Source: Pleurodeles waltl
Taxonomy: Eukaryota > Chordata > Amphibia > Caudata > Salamandridae
Direction: 5' to 3'
Length of the DNA stretch: 64,000 bases
NCBI RefSeq assembly: GCF_031143425.1
Contig: NC_090437.1
Coordinates: 1,176,672,863 to 1,176,736,862 of the forward strand
Under the pieces are notes generated by a model. It was not told the DNA's origin. It did no database searches and saw nothing but the letters and a program-made list of their open reading frames with translations. This document shows, in pieces, positions 46,286 to 57,413 of the stretch (the stretch's first letter is position 1; the number at the start of each line of letters is the position of its first letter). Made by a program: the position numbers and the translations under genes.

Positions 46286-47240
46286 GTTTCTTTTGAAGAG
46301 TAGTAGTATTAGCATACTTGTCGACCCATAGGAAGATGTTGAGTCATGCTTAGAATTAAAATAAAGGTGTCTCTGTTTAGGCATTAATCCTTTAACATAT
46401 ATTATGCCACATTACATGGCGTATGGCCATTGCTAACAGAAAGCACGTTCAGCTAGAGGCAAGAATGTGTGGGGACCTTGGAATGACTAGGGTTATGTGT
46501 CATGATTGACTGCAAAAATGCTAGTTGTACATTTGCTGTGGGTCCAGTGAAGAGAGATGTTTAATTTTTAGGTCTAAGCCTACCAAACAGCGCAGCTGTC
46601 TGGCTTCCTAAACACATCTTATGGACATTCAGAAACCTCCCTGGGAATACATCCCACACATTGCTTACCATTGGCTTTGTGATTTGTAAATGGAATTTCC
46701 TGGCTTTCTATTTGCTGGCTTTATTTGTTTTATGCTGGCCAGTTTCAGTTCGTCCCTCCCTCAGAGCAAAGCCTTTTCACACTCTCTCATCTTGTGTTCT
46801 TCCTTGAGTGCCCCTTTCTGTGAACAGGCCTGTAGATCTTGTCACATTTGCTGGGCATTCAAAGACAGAGGACAAATGTCTGGGTCAGTCTTCCAAGGGA
46901 ACTTCATGTTTACTTTTATTTCCTTCAACTTCAAAGTGAGAGAATTTATATGACAATCTTTCTGGATAATGGGGGCAAAGGAAAGGGTTTTTTCTACCAC
47001 ACATTTAAGTGAATTCTGAAAGTATGATACACATCAGAATTAGAAAAGCACAAATTGTGTTAATGTTGAGGTGTGTTGAAAACAAATACTTTAATTTGAT
47101 CAAAACAAATCAGTTTACTGGGTGATGTCATTTCCGCACCTTGTCATTTGTATAAGTAAATCTGTATGTCTATGCAAATGCAATGGTCATTTCAATTGAA
47201 AATGTGCTGTCTGTAATGTAAGTGCCCTACCACACCATGC
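46286..47240. other. Unassigned sequence
   Basis: No gene recognised. An 87-codon open frame at 46690-46953 starts with a hydrophobic stretch, but nothing else supports it. Confidence 0.4.
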
Positions 47241-47948
47241 ATACTCCACTCAACTCCACTCCACTCTAATCTTCACTGCTCCACTGCACTCTACTCTGCA
47301 CCACTCCACTTTATGCCAATGCACTCTCCTCTACACCCCCATTCAAAGTCACTCCACTCTATTCTATCCAGTTCCACTCCATGCCACTCTGCACTCTCTT
47401 CCCTTGCACTCCATGCCAATACTCTCTACGCCTATGCACTGTACTCTGTCCCACTCCACTCTACACCCCTGCATTCTAAGCCAATTATCTGTACGTGACT
47501 CTAATCTGCTCTGCACCACTGCACTCTATGCCACTGCACTCTACTACACTTTATGACATTACCCTGTGCTAGTGCACTGTACTCTGCACCACTCCACTCA
47601 ATGCCACTTCATTCTACTCTGAAACAATCTATTATATGCCACTCTACTCTACCCCACTCTATGCCACTGCACTCTATGCAACTCCACTCCATGCCAATTC
47701 ACTCTCTGTGACTGCACCCTACTCTTCACCTTTGTCATCTATGCCACTCGACATCCTGCACTCTACTACAAGGCACTCTACACCCCCTATACTACTGCAC
47801 TCTACAACACTCTACTCTGCAAAAGTAGACTCTCTGCCACTGAACTCTATGCCACTCTACTCTGCACAGCTGCACTCTCTGCCACTGAACTATATGCCAC
47901 TGCACTCTACACTACTGAACTCAATGCCATCAATCACCATGCATTGAG
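47241..47948. repeat. Degenerate CCACTCYA-type minisatellite
   Basis: About 700 bp built from five-base-derived words such as CCACT, ACTCT, CTGCA and ATGCCACT, reshuffled without a fixed period. The open frames inside (Leu/His/Ser/Thr-rich) are a by-product. Confidence 0.75.
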
Positions 47949-48516
47949 GCACTTTCACTCTGCACTCACACACATCAACCTTCCTTTATTTACCGCTCAC
48001 CATGCACAGAGAGCACTCACAGCATTCTCCCTGCACTCATATACTACTCACACAGCTCTTAACTAATCATTAATCCCATAGGTGATACCTAATGCATTTA
48101 CCAAGGCTTCTTTTTATTTTGCAATTATATTCTTTGTCCCAAATCTGCCAAAGCTGGAATAGGTAAAGATGACAAATGAAGTACATGGATAAGAAATGAA
48201 GACCATATCCGAATTTCAAACATAGCATGTAAAGGAATCCAAGATAAATGTTTAATACATTTTTTTTTAGAGTTGGAGAAATAAAAACAAAAAAGTACAA
48301 AAGATTGAACATGAATCGTTCGTTTAATTTGTTCACCGGCAATGAGGAATGGAAGTATGGACAGCTTGAAGCAGTCTCGTATTTATGGTCATGGAATTTT
48401 AGTTGACATTTCTATGCAAGCAGTGATGAGATTAGAAACAGGCTACTTCAATGTTATGTGTACTCGTGTACAAAAGTTACACAACAAACCTATCAATGTT
48501 TCACTTTAAGAGATTG
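47949..48516. other. Unassigned sequence
   Basis: A short stretch before the next LTR element with nothing recognised. Confidence 0.4.
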
Positions 48517-48521
48517 TAAAT

Positions 48522-50044
48522 TGTTAGAAATGGGGTCTTTGGTTGACAGTCAGGTTACCCCCTGTTCAAGCAAGGACCCTCACTCTAGTCAGGGTAAAAG
48601 AGAATCACCCTAAGCTAACCCCTGCTTACCCCCTTGGCAGCTTGGCAGAGCAGTAGGCTTAACTTCAGAGTGCTAGGTGTAAAGTATTTGTACCGACACA
48701 CACAGTAACTTAATGAAAACACTTCAAAATGACACAACACCAGTTTAGAAAAATAGGAAATATTTATCTAAACAAAACAAGACCAAAACGACAAAAATCC
48801 AACATACACAAGTCAAGTTATGAATTTTTAAAGATTAAACTCAAAAATAGCGTTTAGAAACAAAAATGCTTTGATGAGATGTTAACACGGCGTCGTGAGG
48901 AGTCGTTCCCAACAAGCCGACACCAGCGGCGCCGGACACGGAGTCATGTAGACCCCCAAGTACAGTACCTTTGGTGAAGAGTGAAAACAAGTCGATGCGC
49001 GAAGTCGGGGATCGCGGCGTCTGTGTGAAGCGTTGAATCCGCGCACTTCGAGCGGCGTCGGTCACGACGTGGTGCGGCGACTTCCACGGAGTCGCGAACT
49101 TCAGCGGGGCTGCAGCGGCATCGGGCCTGCGAAGAGCGTCACGTTCCAGCGAAGGTTACGCGTCGGGTGCAGGCGGCGTCACCGGAATCAGCAGCGGCGT
49201 CGGTCCGGAGTCGTCCGATGTCGATTTCCTTGGATTTCCACCAGCTTTCCTTTCAAGGACTCCAGGTGCTGGAAGAGAGAAGTCTTTGCTGTCCCTGAGA
49301 CTTCAAACAACAGGAGGCAAACTCTAACTCAAGCCCTTGGAGATTTCTTCACAAGATGGAAGGCACACAAAGTCCAGTCTTTGCCCTCTTACTCTGGCAG
49401 AAGCAGCACTGCAGGAAAGCTCCACAAAGCACAGTCACAGGCAGGGCAGAACTTCTTCCTCAGCTATCAGCTCTTCTCCACGCAGAGGTTCCTCATGGTT
49501 CCAGAAGTGTTTCTAAAGTCTGTAGATTTGGGTGCCCTTCTTATACCCATTTTAGTCTTTGAAGTCACCTTTCTTCAAAGGGGACTCACACCTACTTGTG
49601 AAATCCTGCCTTGCCCAGGCAAGGCCTCAGACACACACCAGGGGGTTGGAGTCTGCATTGTCAGAGGCAGGCACAGTCCTTTCAGATGAGAGTGACCACT
49701 CCAGCCCTCCCTCCTAGCAGAGATGGCTAATCAGGAAATGCAGGTTACACCCCAGCTCCCTTTGTGTCACTGTCTAGTGCGAGGTGAAAAACAACCCAAC
49801 TGTCAAACTGACCCAGACAGGGAATCCACAAACAAGGTAGAGTCACAGAATGGTTTAAGCAAGAAAATGCTCACTTTCTAAAAGTGGCATTTTCAAACGC
49901 ACAATCTCAAAATCAACTTTACTAAAAGATGTATTTTTAAATTGTGAGTTCAGGGACCCCAAACTCCACATGCCCATCTACTCTCTAGGGGAATCTACGC
50001 TTTAATCATATTTAAAGGTAGCCCCCATATTATCCTATGAGAGA
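48522..50044 (-). repeat. 3' LTR, truncated
   Basis: 1,523 bp matching 55317-56850 of the other LTR. The remaining 558 bp (56851-57408) and the polypurine tract are missing. The break lies at GAGAGA next to the RNase H frame. Confidence 0.8.
48614..48690 (-). ncRNA. Conserved LTR leader hairpin block
   Basis: On the - strand, CTGCT and AGCAG arms flank GCCAAGCTGCCAAGG. Same layout as in the other LTRs. Confidence 0.5.
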
Positions 50045-51358
50045 AGAATCTGGACAGACCATCAGCATTGGCGTGTTCTGTAGCAGGACGATTTTCCACC
50101 GTAAAGTCCATCCCCTGCAGGGAAATGGACCACCTCAACAGTTTTGGATTCTCACCCCTCATCTGCATTAACCATCTGAGGGGCCTGTGGTCGGTCTGAA
50201 CTCGGAAGTGAGTCCCAAACAAGTAGGGTCTTAGCTTCTTCAGTGCCCAGACCACAGCAAATGCTTCGCGTTCTATGGCACTCCACCTACGTTCCCTGGG
50301 TAGTAACCTCCTGCTAATGAAGGCTATGGGTTGATCTAGGCCCTCTTCATTAAGCTGTGAGAGTACTGCTCCAATACCATGCTCTGAGGCGTCTGTTTGC
50401 ACAACAAACTCCTTGGAGTAGTCAGGTGCCTTCAGCACAGGTGCTGTGCACATGGCAGCCTTCAGGGCATCAAAAGCGTTCTGGCAAGCCTCTGTCCAGA
50501 TCACTTTCTTGGGTTGCTTCTTAGAAGTCAGCTCAGTTAAGGGGGTAACAATGGTACTATATCCCTTAACAAACCTCCTGTAATATCCTGTGAGACCTAA
50601 AAAGGCTCTCACTTCAGTCTGGGTTTTGGGAGGCTCCCAAGCCAGAATCGTGTCACTCTTAGGCTGTAGGGGTGCCACCTGGCCACTCCCCACCTGGTGT
50701 CCTAATTACACCACAGAACCCTGCCCTATTTGGCACTTGCTCACCTTAATAGTGAGGCCTGCCTTCTGCAGGGCCTCTAACACTCTCCAGAGGTGTTGCA
50801 GGTGTTCCTCCCATGTGGAACTAAACACAGCAATGTCATCCAGGTAGGCGGCACTGAACTCATCCAGTCCTGCCAATACCTGGTTGACCAACCTCTGAAA
50901 CGTGGCAGGGGCATTCTTCATCCCATAGGACATCACATTGAAGTGGAAGTGCCCATCTGGGGTAGAGAATGCTGACCTCTCCTTTGCCCCCTCAGTTAAG
51001 GCAATCTGCCATTACCCAGATGTTAAATCAAACGTACTGAGGTACTTGGCAGCTCCTAACCGATCAATGAGCTCATCAGCTCGGGGGATGGGGTGTGCAT
51101 CAGTCTTGCTGACCGCATTGAGACCCCGGTAGTCCACACAGAACCTAAGTTCCGGAGTGGCACCAGGAGCAGCAGCCTTTGGGACCAATACCACTGGGCT
51201 GGCCCAAGGACTGCTGGAGTGCTCAATAACCCCTAGGGTTAACATTTTGGAGACTTCCGCCTTAATGCAAGCCCTGACCCTGTCAGTCACCCTGTTTAAC
51301 AGGTGTACTGTCCCCAGTGTCCACATCATGTGTGCACAGGTGTGTGACTCCTGGGATC
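49995..51358 (-). pseudogene. Reverse transcriptase and RNase H, broken
   Basis: The RT copies the element's RNA, and RNase H removes the RNA strand. RT fingers: SPWASPVVLVPKA and LRFCVDYRGLNAVSKTDAHP (51283-51012). The active site AAYLDDIAVFSS is near 50840. Connection: FLGLTGYYRRFVKGYS. RNase H: VQTDASEHGIGAVL (Asp), AIEREAFAVVWAL (Glu) and VQTDHRPLRWL (Asp), ending NADGLSRFF. In-frame TAA stops lie after FDLTSG (near 51010) and after QGSVV (near 50703), both where Tyr is usual. The last residues run into the truncated LTR. Confidence 0.85.
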
Positions 51359-51612
51359 AGGAAAAACAGCGAGGCGAACTGTCCCAACACGTGGCAACAG
51401 TCCCTCTGCTGTTCCTCAGTCAGGGAGGGGGAGAGGATCACTCCCTCCACAGACCCATCTTTCTCTCCTGCAGACAGGAGGTCAGAAAGAGGCTCACTCT
51501 CTTCCTCCACCCCGTCATCTGTCGCTAGGAGCATGGATAGCTCAGTTCGCTCAAAGTGTGGCTTGAGGCGGTTGACATGTAGGACCCTCAAAGGGGTCCT
51601 GGGGGATTGCAG
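51359..51612. repeat. Tandem duplication copy 1 (integrase-RT junction)
   Basis: Matches 51613-51869 at an offset of 252-257 bp, nearly identical, both from GGAAAAACAGCGAGGC to GGGGGATTGCA. It duplicates the end of integrase and the linker to RT. Confidence 0.85.
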
Positions 51613-53449
51613 GAAAAACAGCGAGGCAAGGCAAACTGTCCCAACACGTGGCAACAGTCCCTCTGCTGTTCCTCAGTCAGGGAGGGGGAGAGGATCACTC
51701 CCTCCACAGACCCATCTTTCTCTCCTGCAGACAGGAGGTCAGGAAGAGGCTCACTCTCTTCCTCCACCCCGTCATCTGTCGCTAGGAGCATGGATAGCTC
51801 AGTTCGTTCAAAGTGTGGTTTGAGGCGGTTGACATGTAGGACCCTCAAAGGGTTCCTGGGGGATTGCAAGTCTACCAGATAGGTGACCTCGCTCTTTCTT
51901 TCCACCACCTCAAAAGGCCCAGTCCACTTATCTTGGAGAGCCCTAGGCTCCACTGGTGCCATGACCCACACTTTTTGTCCAGGCTGAAACTCAACCAGAG
52001 TGGCATTCTGGTCGTACCACTGTTTCATATCCTCTTGGCTTGCTTCCAGGTTCTCCTGAGCGAGACTCCTGAAGCGGGCAGTCTGGTTTCTTAGTGCCAG
52101 CATGTAGCTAAATACATCCTGGGGTGGTTTACTAGGAGCTTTCTCCAAAGCCTCCTTCACCAGACTGAGCGGTCCCCTCACAGGGTGGCCATAGATGAGC
52201 TCAAAGGGGCTAAAGCCAAGTCCCTTTTGAGGCACCTCCCTGTAAGCGAACAGAAGGCATGGCAAGAGGGCGTCCCACTTACTCCTCAAGGGCTCTGACA
52301 GGCCCTGAATCATGCCTTTCAAGGTGCGGTTGAATCTCTCAACCAGACCATTACCTTGGGGGTGGTAAGGTGTGGTGAACTTGTACGTTACCCCACACAC
52401 CTTCCACAGAGACTTCATATAAGTGGATATGAAGTTTGTACCTCTATCAGATACCACTTCCTTGGGGAACCCCATGTGGGTAAAAACTCCCATCAAGGCA
52501 CGTCCCACCACGGGGCAGTGACCGTCCTTAGAGGAATGGCTTCTGGGTACCGAGTGGCATGGTCCACCAAGACCAGGATGAACCTGTTGCCCATGGCTGT
52601 CTTGGGATCCAGAGGCCCCACAATGTCAATTCCTACCCTTTCAAAGGGAGTACTAACTACAGGTAAAGGTTGGAGGGGAGCTTTGCATTTCCCCCCACTC
52701 TTGCCACTTGCCTGACAAGTCTGACAAGACCTACAATAAGCAGCTGACTGCTTGTGCATCAAGGGCCAGTAAAAGTGGGAGACAAGTCTCTTATAGGTCT
52801 TGTCCTGCCCTAGATGTCCTGCCAAAGGCACATCATGAGCCAAACCCAGTAGGAAGGCCCTGAAGCACTGGGGTACCACCAGCATATGAGCTGACCCAGG
52901 CTCAGGAACCTTAGGCTCACTATACAGGAGGCCATCCTCCCAATATATCAGGTGAGTACCTGGCGCCTCGCCAGCCGCCTGGGCTGCAGCCTGCTGCCGC
53001 AGCCCCTCAAGAGTGGGGCACTCCTTCTGCGCTGTGCAGAATGCTTCCCTGGTGGGTCCCCCTTCCTGCTTCCACTGTGACAGCTCAGGGACCTCCCCCA
53101 GTTCAGCCACCTGCTCCCCTGTAGGTTCCGGGGCGTCACCCTCAGGCTCCGCCTCCTCCCGGACCGTGGGAACCTCAGGGGCCGGTTTCCCACGCCCCCT
53201 GCCCTTCCTCTTCTTGGCGGTCCCCTGGGCCACTGTTTCAGGCTCCAGGGGCTCTTGACTACCCTGATTGGCTGCCATAGACCAGGTGGATACGCATACC
53301 CACCCAGGCAGACCCAACATCTCCAAGTGAGACCTGTGTTCCACCTCCTTCCAAGGGGAATCCTCCAGGTCGTTACCTAGCAAACAATCAACAGGCATGG
53401 TTGGACTCACAGCTACTTTCCAGGAACCTAAGACCCCCCGCCCATTCAA
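51588..53449 (-). pseudogene. Integrase, broken
   Basis: Integrase joins the new DNA to the genome. The zinc-binding end has HDVPLAGH then CRSCQTC (52800-52700). The catalytic core has VGIDIVGPLDP (Asp) and ILVLVDHATRYPEAIPL, then VVSDRGTNFIS (Asp) and GNGLVERFNRTLKGM (Glu). The C-terminal part has DKWTGPFEVVE (the GPY/F-type module), VLHVNRLKPH and an acidic tail leading to RT. A frameshift lies near 52500 in a short G-run. The upstream part (from 53449) holds protease LLGNDL and a basic KKRKGRGRGK linker, similar in position to the linker of the Gag-protease-TM element. It precedes RT, contrary to most Ty3/gypsy elements. Confidence 0.85.
51613..51869. repeat. Tandem duplication copy 2
   Basis: Second copy of 51359-51612. 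Five extra bases near 51627 distinguish it. Confidence 0.85.
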
Positions 53450-53579
53450 AAGGAACCTGCGCCACCCTGCAGAGGCGCTCAGAGTTGTCTACCGCAACTA
53501 CTTGGTGAAGTACCCGGGGATCAATCTGCTCTTCAGACACCAGGTGACCCCTCACTGTAGTCACACTGGCTCCTGTGTC
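53380..53579 (-). pseudogene. Aspartic protease, broken
   Basis: The active-site DTGAS follows directly after an in-frame TGA that closes Gag (EAL-stop-DTGAS). The frame is then lost in a G-run near 53440. The protease's second landmark, CLLGNDL, is read in another frame near 53390. The Gag-protease-TM element has Arg at the position of this TGA. Confidence 0.7.
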
Positions 53580-55061
53580 TCACAGAGCCTCCACCCTCTG
53601 TCCATTGATGGTCACCCATTGCCTGTACTTCTTAGTGTTATCAGGCACTAGGTTTCTCTGGACCATCTCACTGTCCCCTAGTGAGACAAGGGTCATTTCT
53701 GCTGGTTCCCACCCACCTGAAACCAACTCCTCCCCAAGCGCTACACTGGCCAAACCCTGGGACGGTGCACCAGTGGGTGCCGGTGTACTTTTGGGGCATT
53801 TGAGGTCCCACCTCACATGACCCACCTGGTCACATGCATAGCACTTACGTGGGGGACCACCTGCCACTTGCTTCCCTTTGGACAACCATGGCTTCTTTTC
53901 ACTGGGGGGTTGGGAATCCTTACCCTGGGAATCAGTTTGGGGCCCTTTAGAGAACTCCCTCTGTTTGCCCTTACCCCCCCTTTCTTCTGAGAGGCACCCT
54001 GCCCACCCTGGCGTGGTCTCCCCATACTTCTTTTGGACCCTGATGCTCTCCCAGCGGTCCGCTTCCTGCGCAAGCTTCCTGGGGTCAGTCAGCTTGCTGT
54101 CAATGAGGTGCTGGCGCAGCTCTGGAAAACATAAACTGTACAAGTGCTGCCAAGCAATTAAATTGTAAAGCCCCTCATACGTGATTACCTTACTGCCCTT
54201 CACCCAACCATCCAGTGACCTGCAAAAAGAATCAACACATTCCAACCATGTCTGGGATTCCTTTCTCTTGTAGGATCTAAACTTCTCCTTGTACTGCTCA
54301 GAGGTGAGACCATACCTGGTGAGTAAAGCCTCCTTCATGACAGGGTAGGTGAGACTCTGAGCATCCCCTAAGGCTGTCAGTGTGTCCTTCCCCTCTGCCT
54401 CAAAATGCTTCCACAGGGCTGCCCCCCAATGAGCTTCAGGGACCAGGTTCATGTGGAGAGCTGACTCATAACCCTTGAACCATAAGTAGATATCATCCTC
54501 CCTCTTATAATCCCTCACAAGGTCTTTTGGGATGTGTACACTTCTCTCAGGCTGCACTGTAGGATTGCTGCCACCATCCCTACTGGGCTGACTCCTCTGA
54601 TCTATCTCTTTTAAACTGAGCTCATGAGCCATTGCTAACTTCCTTTCCTAAATGGCCAGCCTTCTCTGTTCCATCTCTAGACTGAGCTTTTTCAGCTCCA
54701 ATTGGTACTCCCTCTCTGCCTGTCTGTCCTGTAACTCTTCAGGTGTCAGACCCTTGGAGGACACACTGCTACTTGCCCTGGAGACTCTCTCCCTGGGAAT
54801 AACAGGTCCCCCCACTATACCATTATGTACTGATTGCCCTACCTCCTCATCCTCATCCTCCTCCTCATCCTCAGTGTGCCCTCCAGTGCTTCTGGTTGTC
54901 ACCCAGGCCCTCAGCGCCTTTTTCAACTCATCCTGCTTGGAAGAGCTCTTAATGGGACAACCAAAATTTTTACAAAACTGCTTTAGCTGAGCCTTGTTAT
55001 AGCTATCCAATTGCTTCAGGTCAAAAACAGCTTCAACTGATGCATCTCCAAGTAGAGACAT
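53580..55061 (-). pseudogene. Gag, one internal stop
   Basis: Starts MSLLGDASVEAVFDLKQLDS, then LDSYNKAQLKQFCKNFG (SAP-like), an acidic run and a charged coiled-coil-like helix. An in-frame TAG near 54646 interrupts that helix. The sense continues in the same frame from 54632 (MAHELSLKEIDQRS). The Gag core has WLECVDSFCRSLDGWVKG and YEGLYNLIAWQHLY. The zinc knuckle CYACDQVGHVRWDLKC has the unusual C-2-C-4-H-6-C spacing. Gag ends at TGA just before the protease motif. The length, about 490 codons in total, is ordinary for this group. Confidence 0.8.
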
Positions 55062-55293
55062 GATGAAAGGTTAAAAGAGTGCAACGTTCCAAATGCAGAA
55101 ACAAGTTCCCAAATGAAGTTCCAGAAAAGTAAATCACAGGATCAGCGAAAAAAGAGACTGAATGCAGAGCAAAAACAGTCCAAATAGAAAAAAAACAAAA
55201 ATCACAAGACTAGTAGTATGTGGACACGTAGTGGTCTGAACTCAAACAGTAGTGTACACTTAATTACTGTATGTCAAGTACAAATACAAGTCC

Positions 55294-55315
55294 AAATCCC
55301 AACCGCTGATCACCA
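55294..55315 (-). promoter_or_regulatory. Primer-binding site, Leu-tRNA-like
   Basis: On the - strand TGGTGATCAGCGGTTGGGAT begins one base after the LTR end CTAACA. It is close to the complement of a tRNA-Leu 3' end apart from about three bases (assignment inferred). Confidence 0.55.
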
Positions 55316-55316
55316 A

Positions 55317-57408
55317 TGTTAGAAATGGGGTCTTTGGTTGACAGTCAGGTTACCCCCTGTTCAAGCAAGGACCCTCACTCTAGTCAGGGTAAAAGAGAAT
55401 CACCCTCAGCTAACCCCTGCTTACCCCCTTGGCAGCTTGGCAGAGCAGTAGGCTTAACTTCAGAGTGCTAGGTGTAAAGTATTTGTATCGACACACACAG
55501 TAACTTAATGAAAACACTACAAAATGACACAACAGCAGTTTAGAAAAATAGGAAATATTTATCTAAACAAAACAAGACCAAAACGACAAAAATCCAACAT
55601 ACACAAGTCAAGTTATGAATTTTTAGAGATTAAACTCAAAAATAGCGTTTAGAAACAAAAATGCTTCGATTAGATGTTAACTCGGCGTCGGACACGGAGT
55701 CCTGTAGACCCCCAAGTACAGTACCTTTGGTGAAGAGTGAAAACAAGTTGATGCGCGAAGTCGGGGATCGCGGCGTCTGTGTTAGGCGTTGAATCCGCGC
55801 ACTTCGATTGGCGTTGGTCACGACGTGGTGCGGCGACTTCCACGGAGTCGCGGACTTCAGCTGGGCTGCAGCGGCGTCGGGCCTGCGAAGAGCATCGCGT
55901 TCCAGCGAAGGTTACGGCGTCGGGTGCAGGCGGCGTCACCGGATTCAGCAGCGGCGTCGGTCCGGAGTCGTCCGAAGTCGATTTCCTTGGATTTCCACAA
56001 GCTTTCCTTTCAAGGGCCCAGGGACTGGATGGGGCACCACTTGTCAGAGCAGGAGTCTCTCCAGAGACTCCAGGTGCTGGCAGAGATAAGTCTTTGCTGT
56101 CCCTGAGACTTCAAACAACAGGAGGCACGCTCTAACTCAAGCCCTTGGAGATTTCTCCAGAAGATGGAAGGCACACAAAGTCCAGTCTTTGCCCTCTTAC
56201 TCTGGCAGAAGCAGCACTGCAGGAAAGCTCCACAAAGCACAGTCACAGGCAGTGCAGCACTTCTTCCTCAGCTATCAGCTCTTCTCCAGGCAGAGGTTCC
56301 TCTTAGTTCCAGAAGTGTTTCTAAAGTCTGTAGATTTGGGTGCCCTTCTTATACCCATTTTAGTCTTTGAAGTCACCTTTCTTCAAAGGGGACTCACACC
56401 TACTTGTGAAATCCTGCCTTGCCCAGGCAAGGCCTCAGACACACACCAGGCGGTTGGAGTCTGCATTGTCAGAGGCAGGCACAGTCCTTTCAGATGAGAG
56501 TGACCACTCCACCCCTCCCTCCTAGCAGAGATGGCTAATCAGGATGTGCAGGTTACACCCCAGCTCCCTCTGTGTCACTGTCTAGTGCGAGGTGAAAAAC
56601 AACCCAACTGTCAAACTGACCCAGACAGGGAATCCACAAACAAGGCAGAGTCACAAATGGTTTAAGCAAGAAAAGGCTCACTTTCTAAAAGTGGCATTTT
56701 CAAACGCACAATCTCAAAATAACATTACTAAAAGATGTATTTTTAAATTGTGAGTTCAGGGACCCCAAACTCCACATGTCCATCTACTCTCTAGGGGAAT
56801 CTACACTTTAATCATATTTAAAGTTAGCCCCCATATTATCCTATGAGAGAGACAGGCCTTGCAACAGTGAAAAACGAAGTTGGCAGTATTTCACTGTCAG
56901 GACATATAAACCACATTACTATATGTCCTACCTTATCCATACACTGCACCCTGCCCTTGGGGCTACCTAGGGCCTACCTTAGGGTTGCCTTACATGTAAG
57001 AAAAGGGAAGGTTTAGGCCTGGCAAGTGGGTACACTTGCCAAGTCGAATTTACAGTGTAAAAATACACACACGGACACTGCAGTGGCAGGTCTGAGACAT
57101 GATTACAGGGTTACTTGTGTGGGTGGCACAACCAGTGCTGCAGGCCCACTAGTAACATTTGATTTACAGGCCCTGGGCACCTCTAGTGCACTTTACTAGG
57201 GACTTAACAGTAAAACAAATATGCCAATCATGGAGAACCAATTACGTACACATTTTAAACAGGAGCACTTGCACTTTAGCACTGGTTAGCAGTGGTAAAG
57301 TGCCCAGAGTAATAAAAACAGCAAAATCAGAGTCCAGCACACATCAATAACCTGGGGAACAGAGGCAAAAAGTTAAGGGAGACCACGCCAAGGATGAAAA
57401 GTCTAACA
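55317..57408 (-). repeat. 5' LTR of the Gmr1-type element, complete
   Basis: 2,092 bp, + strand TGTTAGAAATGG ... AAAGTCTAACA, with inverted ends TGTTAG/CTAACA. It contains GC-rich GCGGCGTC-type words at about 55680-55970 and the leader hairpin block at 55409-55484. It has about 55 bp near 56010-56070 that the left LTR lacks. Confidence 0.85.
55409..55484 (-). ncRNA. Conserved LTR leader hairpin block
   Basis: Same block as 48614-48690, in the transcribed 5' LTR. Confidence 0.5.
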
Positions 57409-57413
57409 TAAAT

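Larger units (their letters stand above)
48522..57408 (-). mobile_element. Gmr1-type Ty3/gypsy LTR retrotransposon, decayed
   Basis: 8.9 kb flanked by a perfect TAAAT duplication (48517-48521, 57409-57413). On the - strand the order is 5' LTR (57408-55317), Leu-tRNA-like primer site, Gag, protease, integrase, reverse transcriptase, RNase H, then a truncated 3' LTR (50044-48522). Integrase before RT is the Ty1/copia-like order known in vertebrates from the Gmr1 clade of Ty3/gypsy elements. Several stops, frameshifts, a 255-bp duplication and a 3' deletion make it inactive. The LTRs differ by many indels, so it is older than the 31-38.6 kb element. Confidence 0.85.

Noticed and set aside
47636..47947. 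103-codon frame rich in Leu, Ser and His
   Set aside because: By-product of the ACTCT-type minisatellite.
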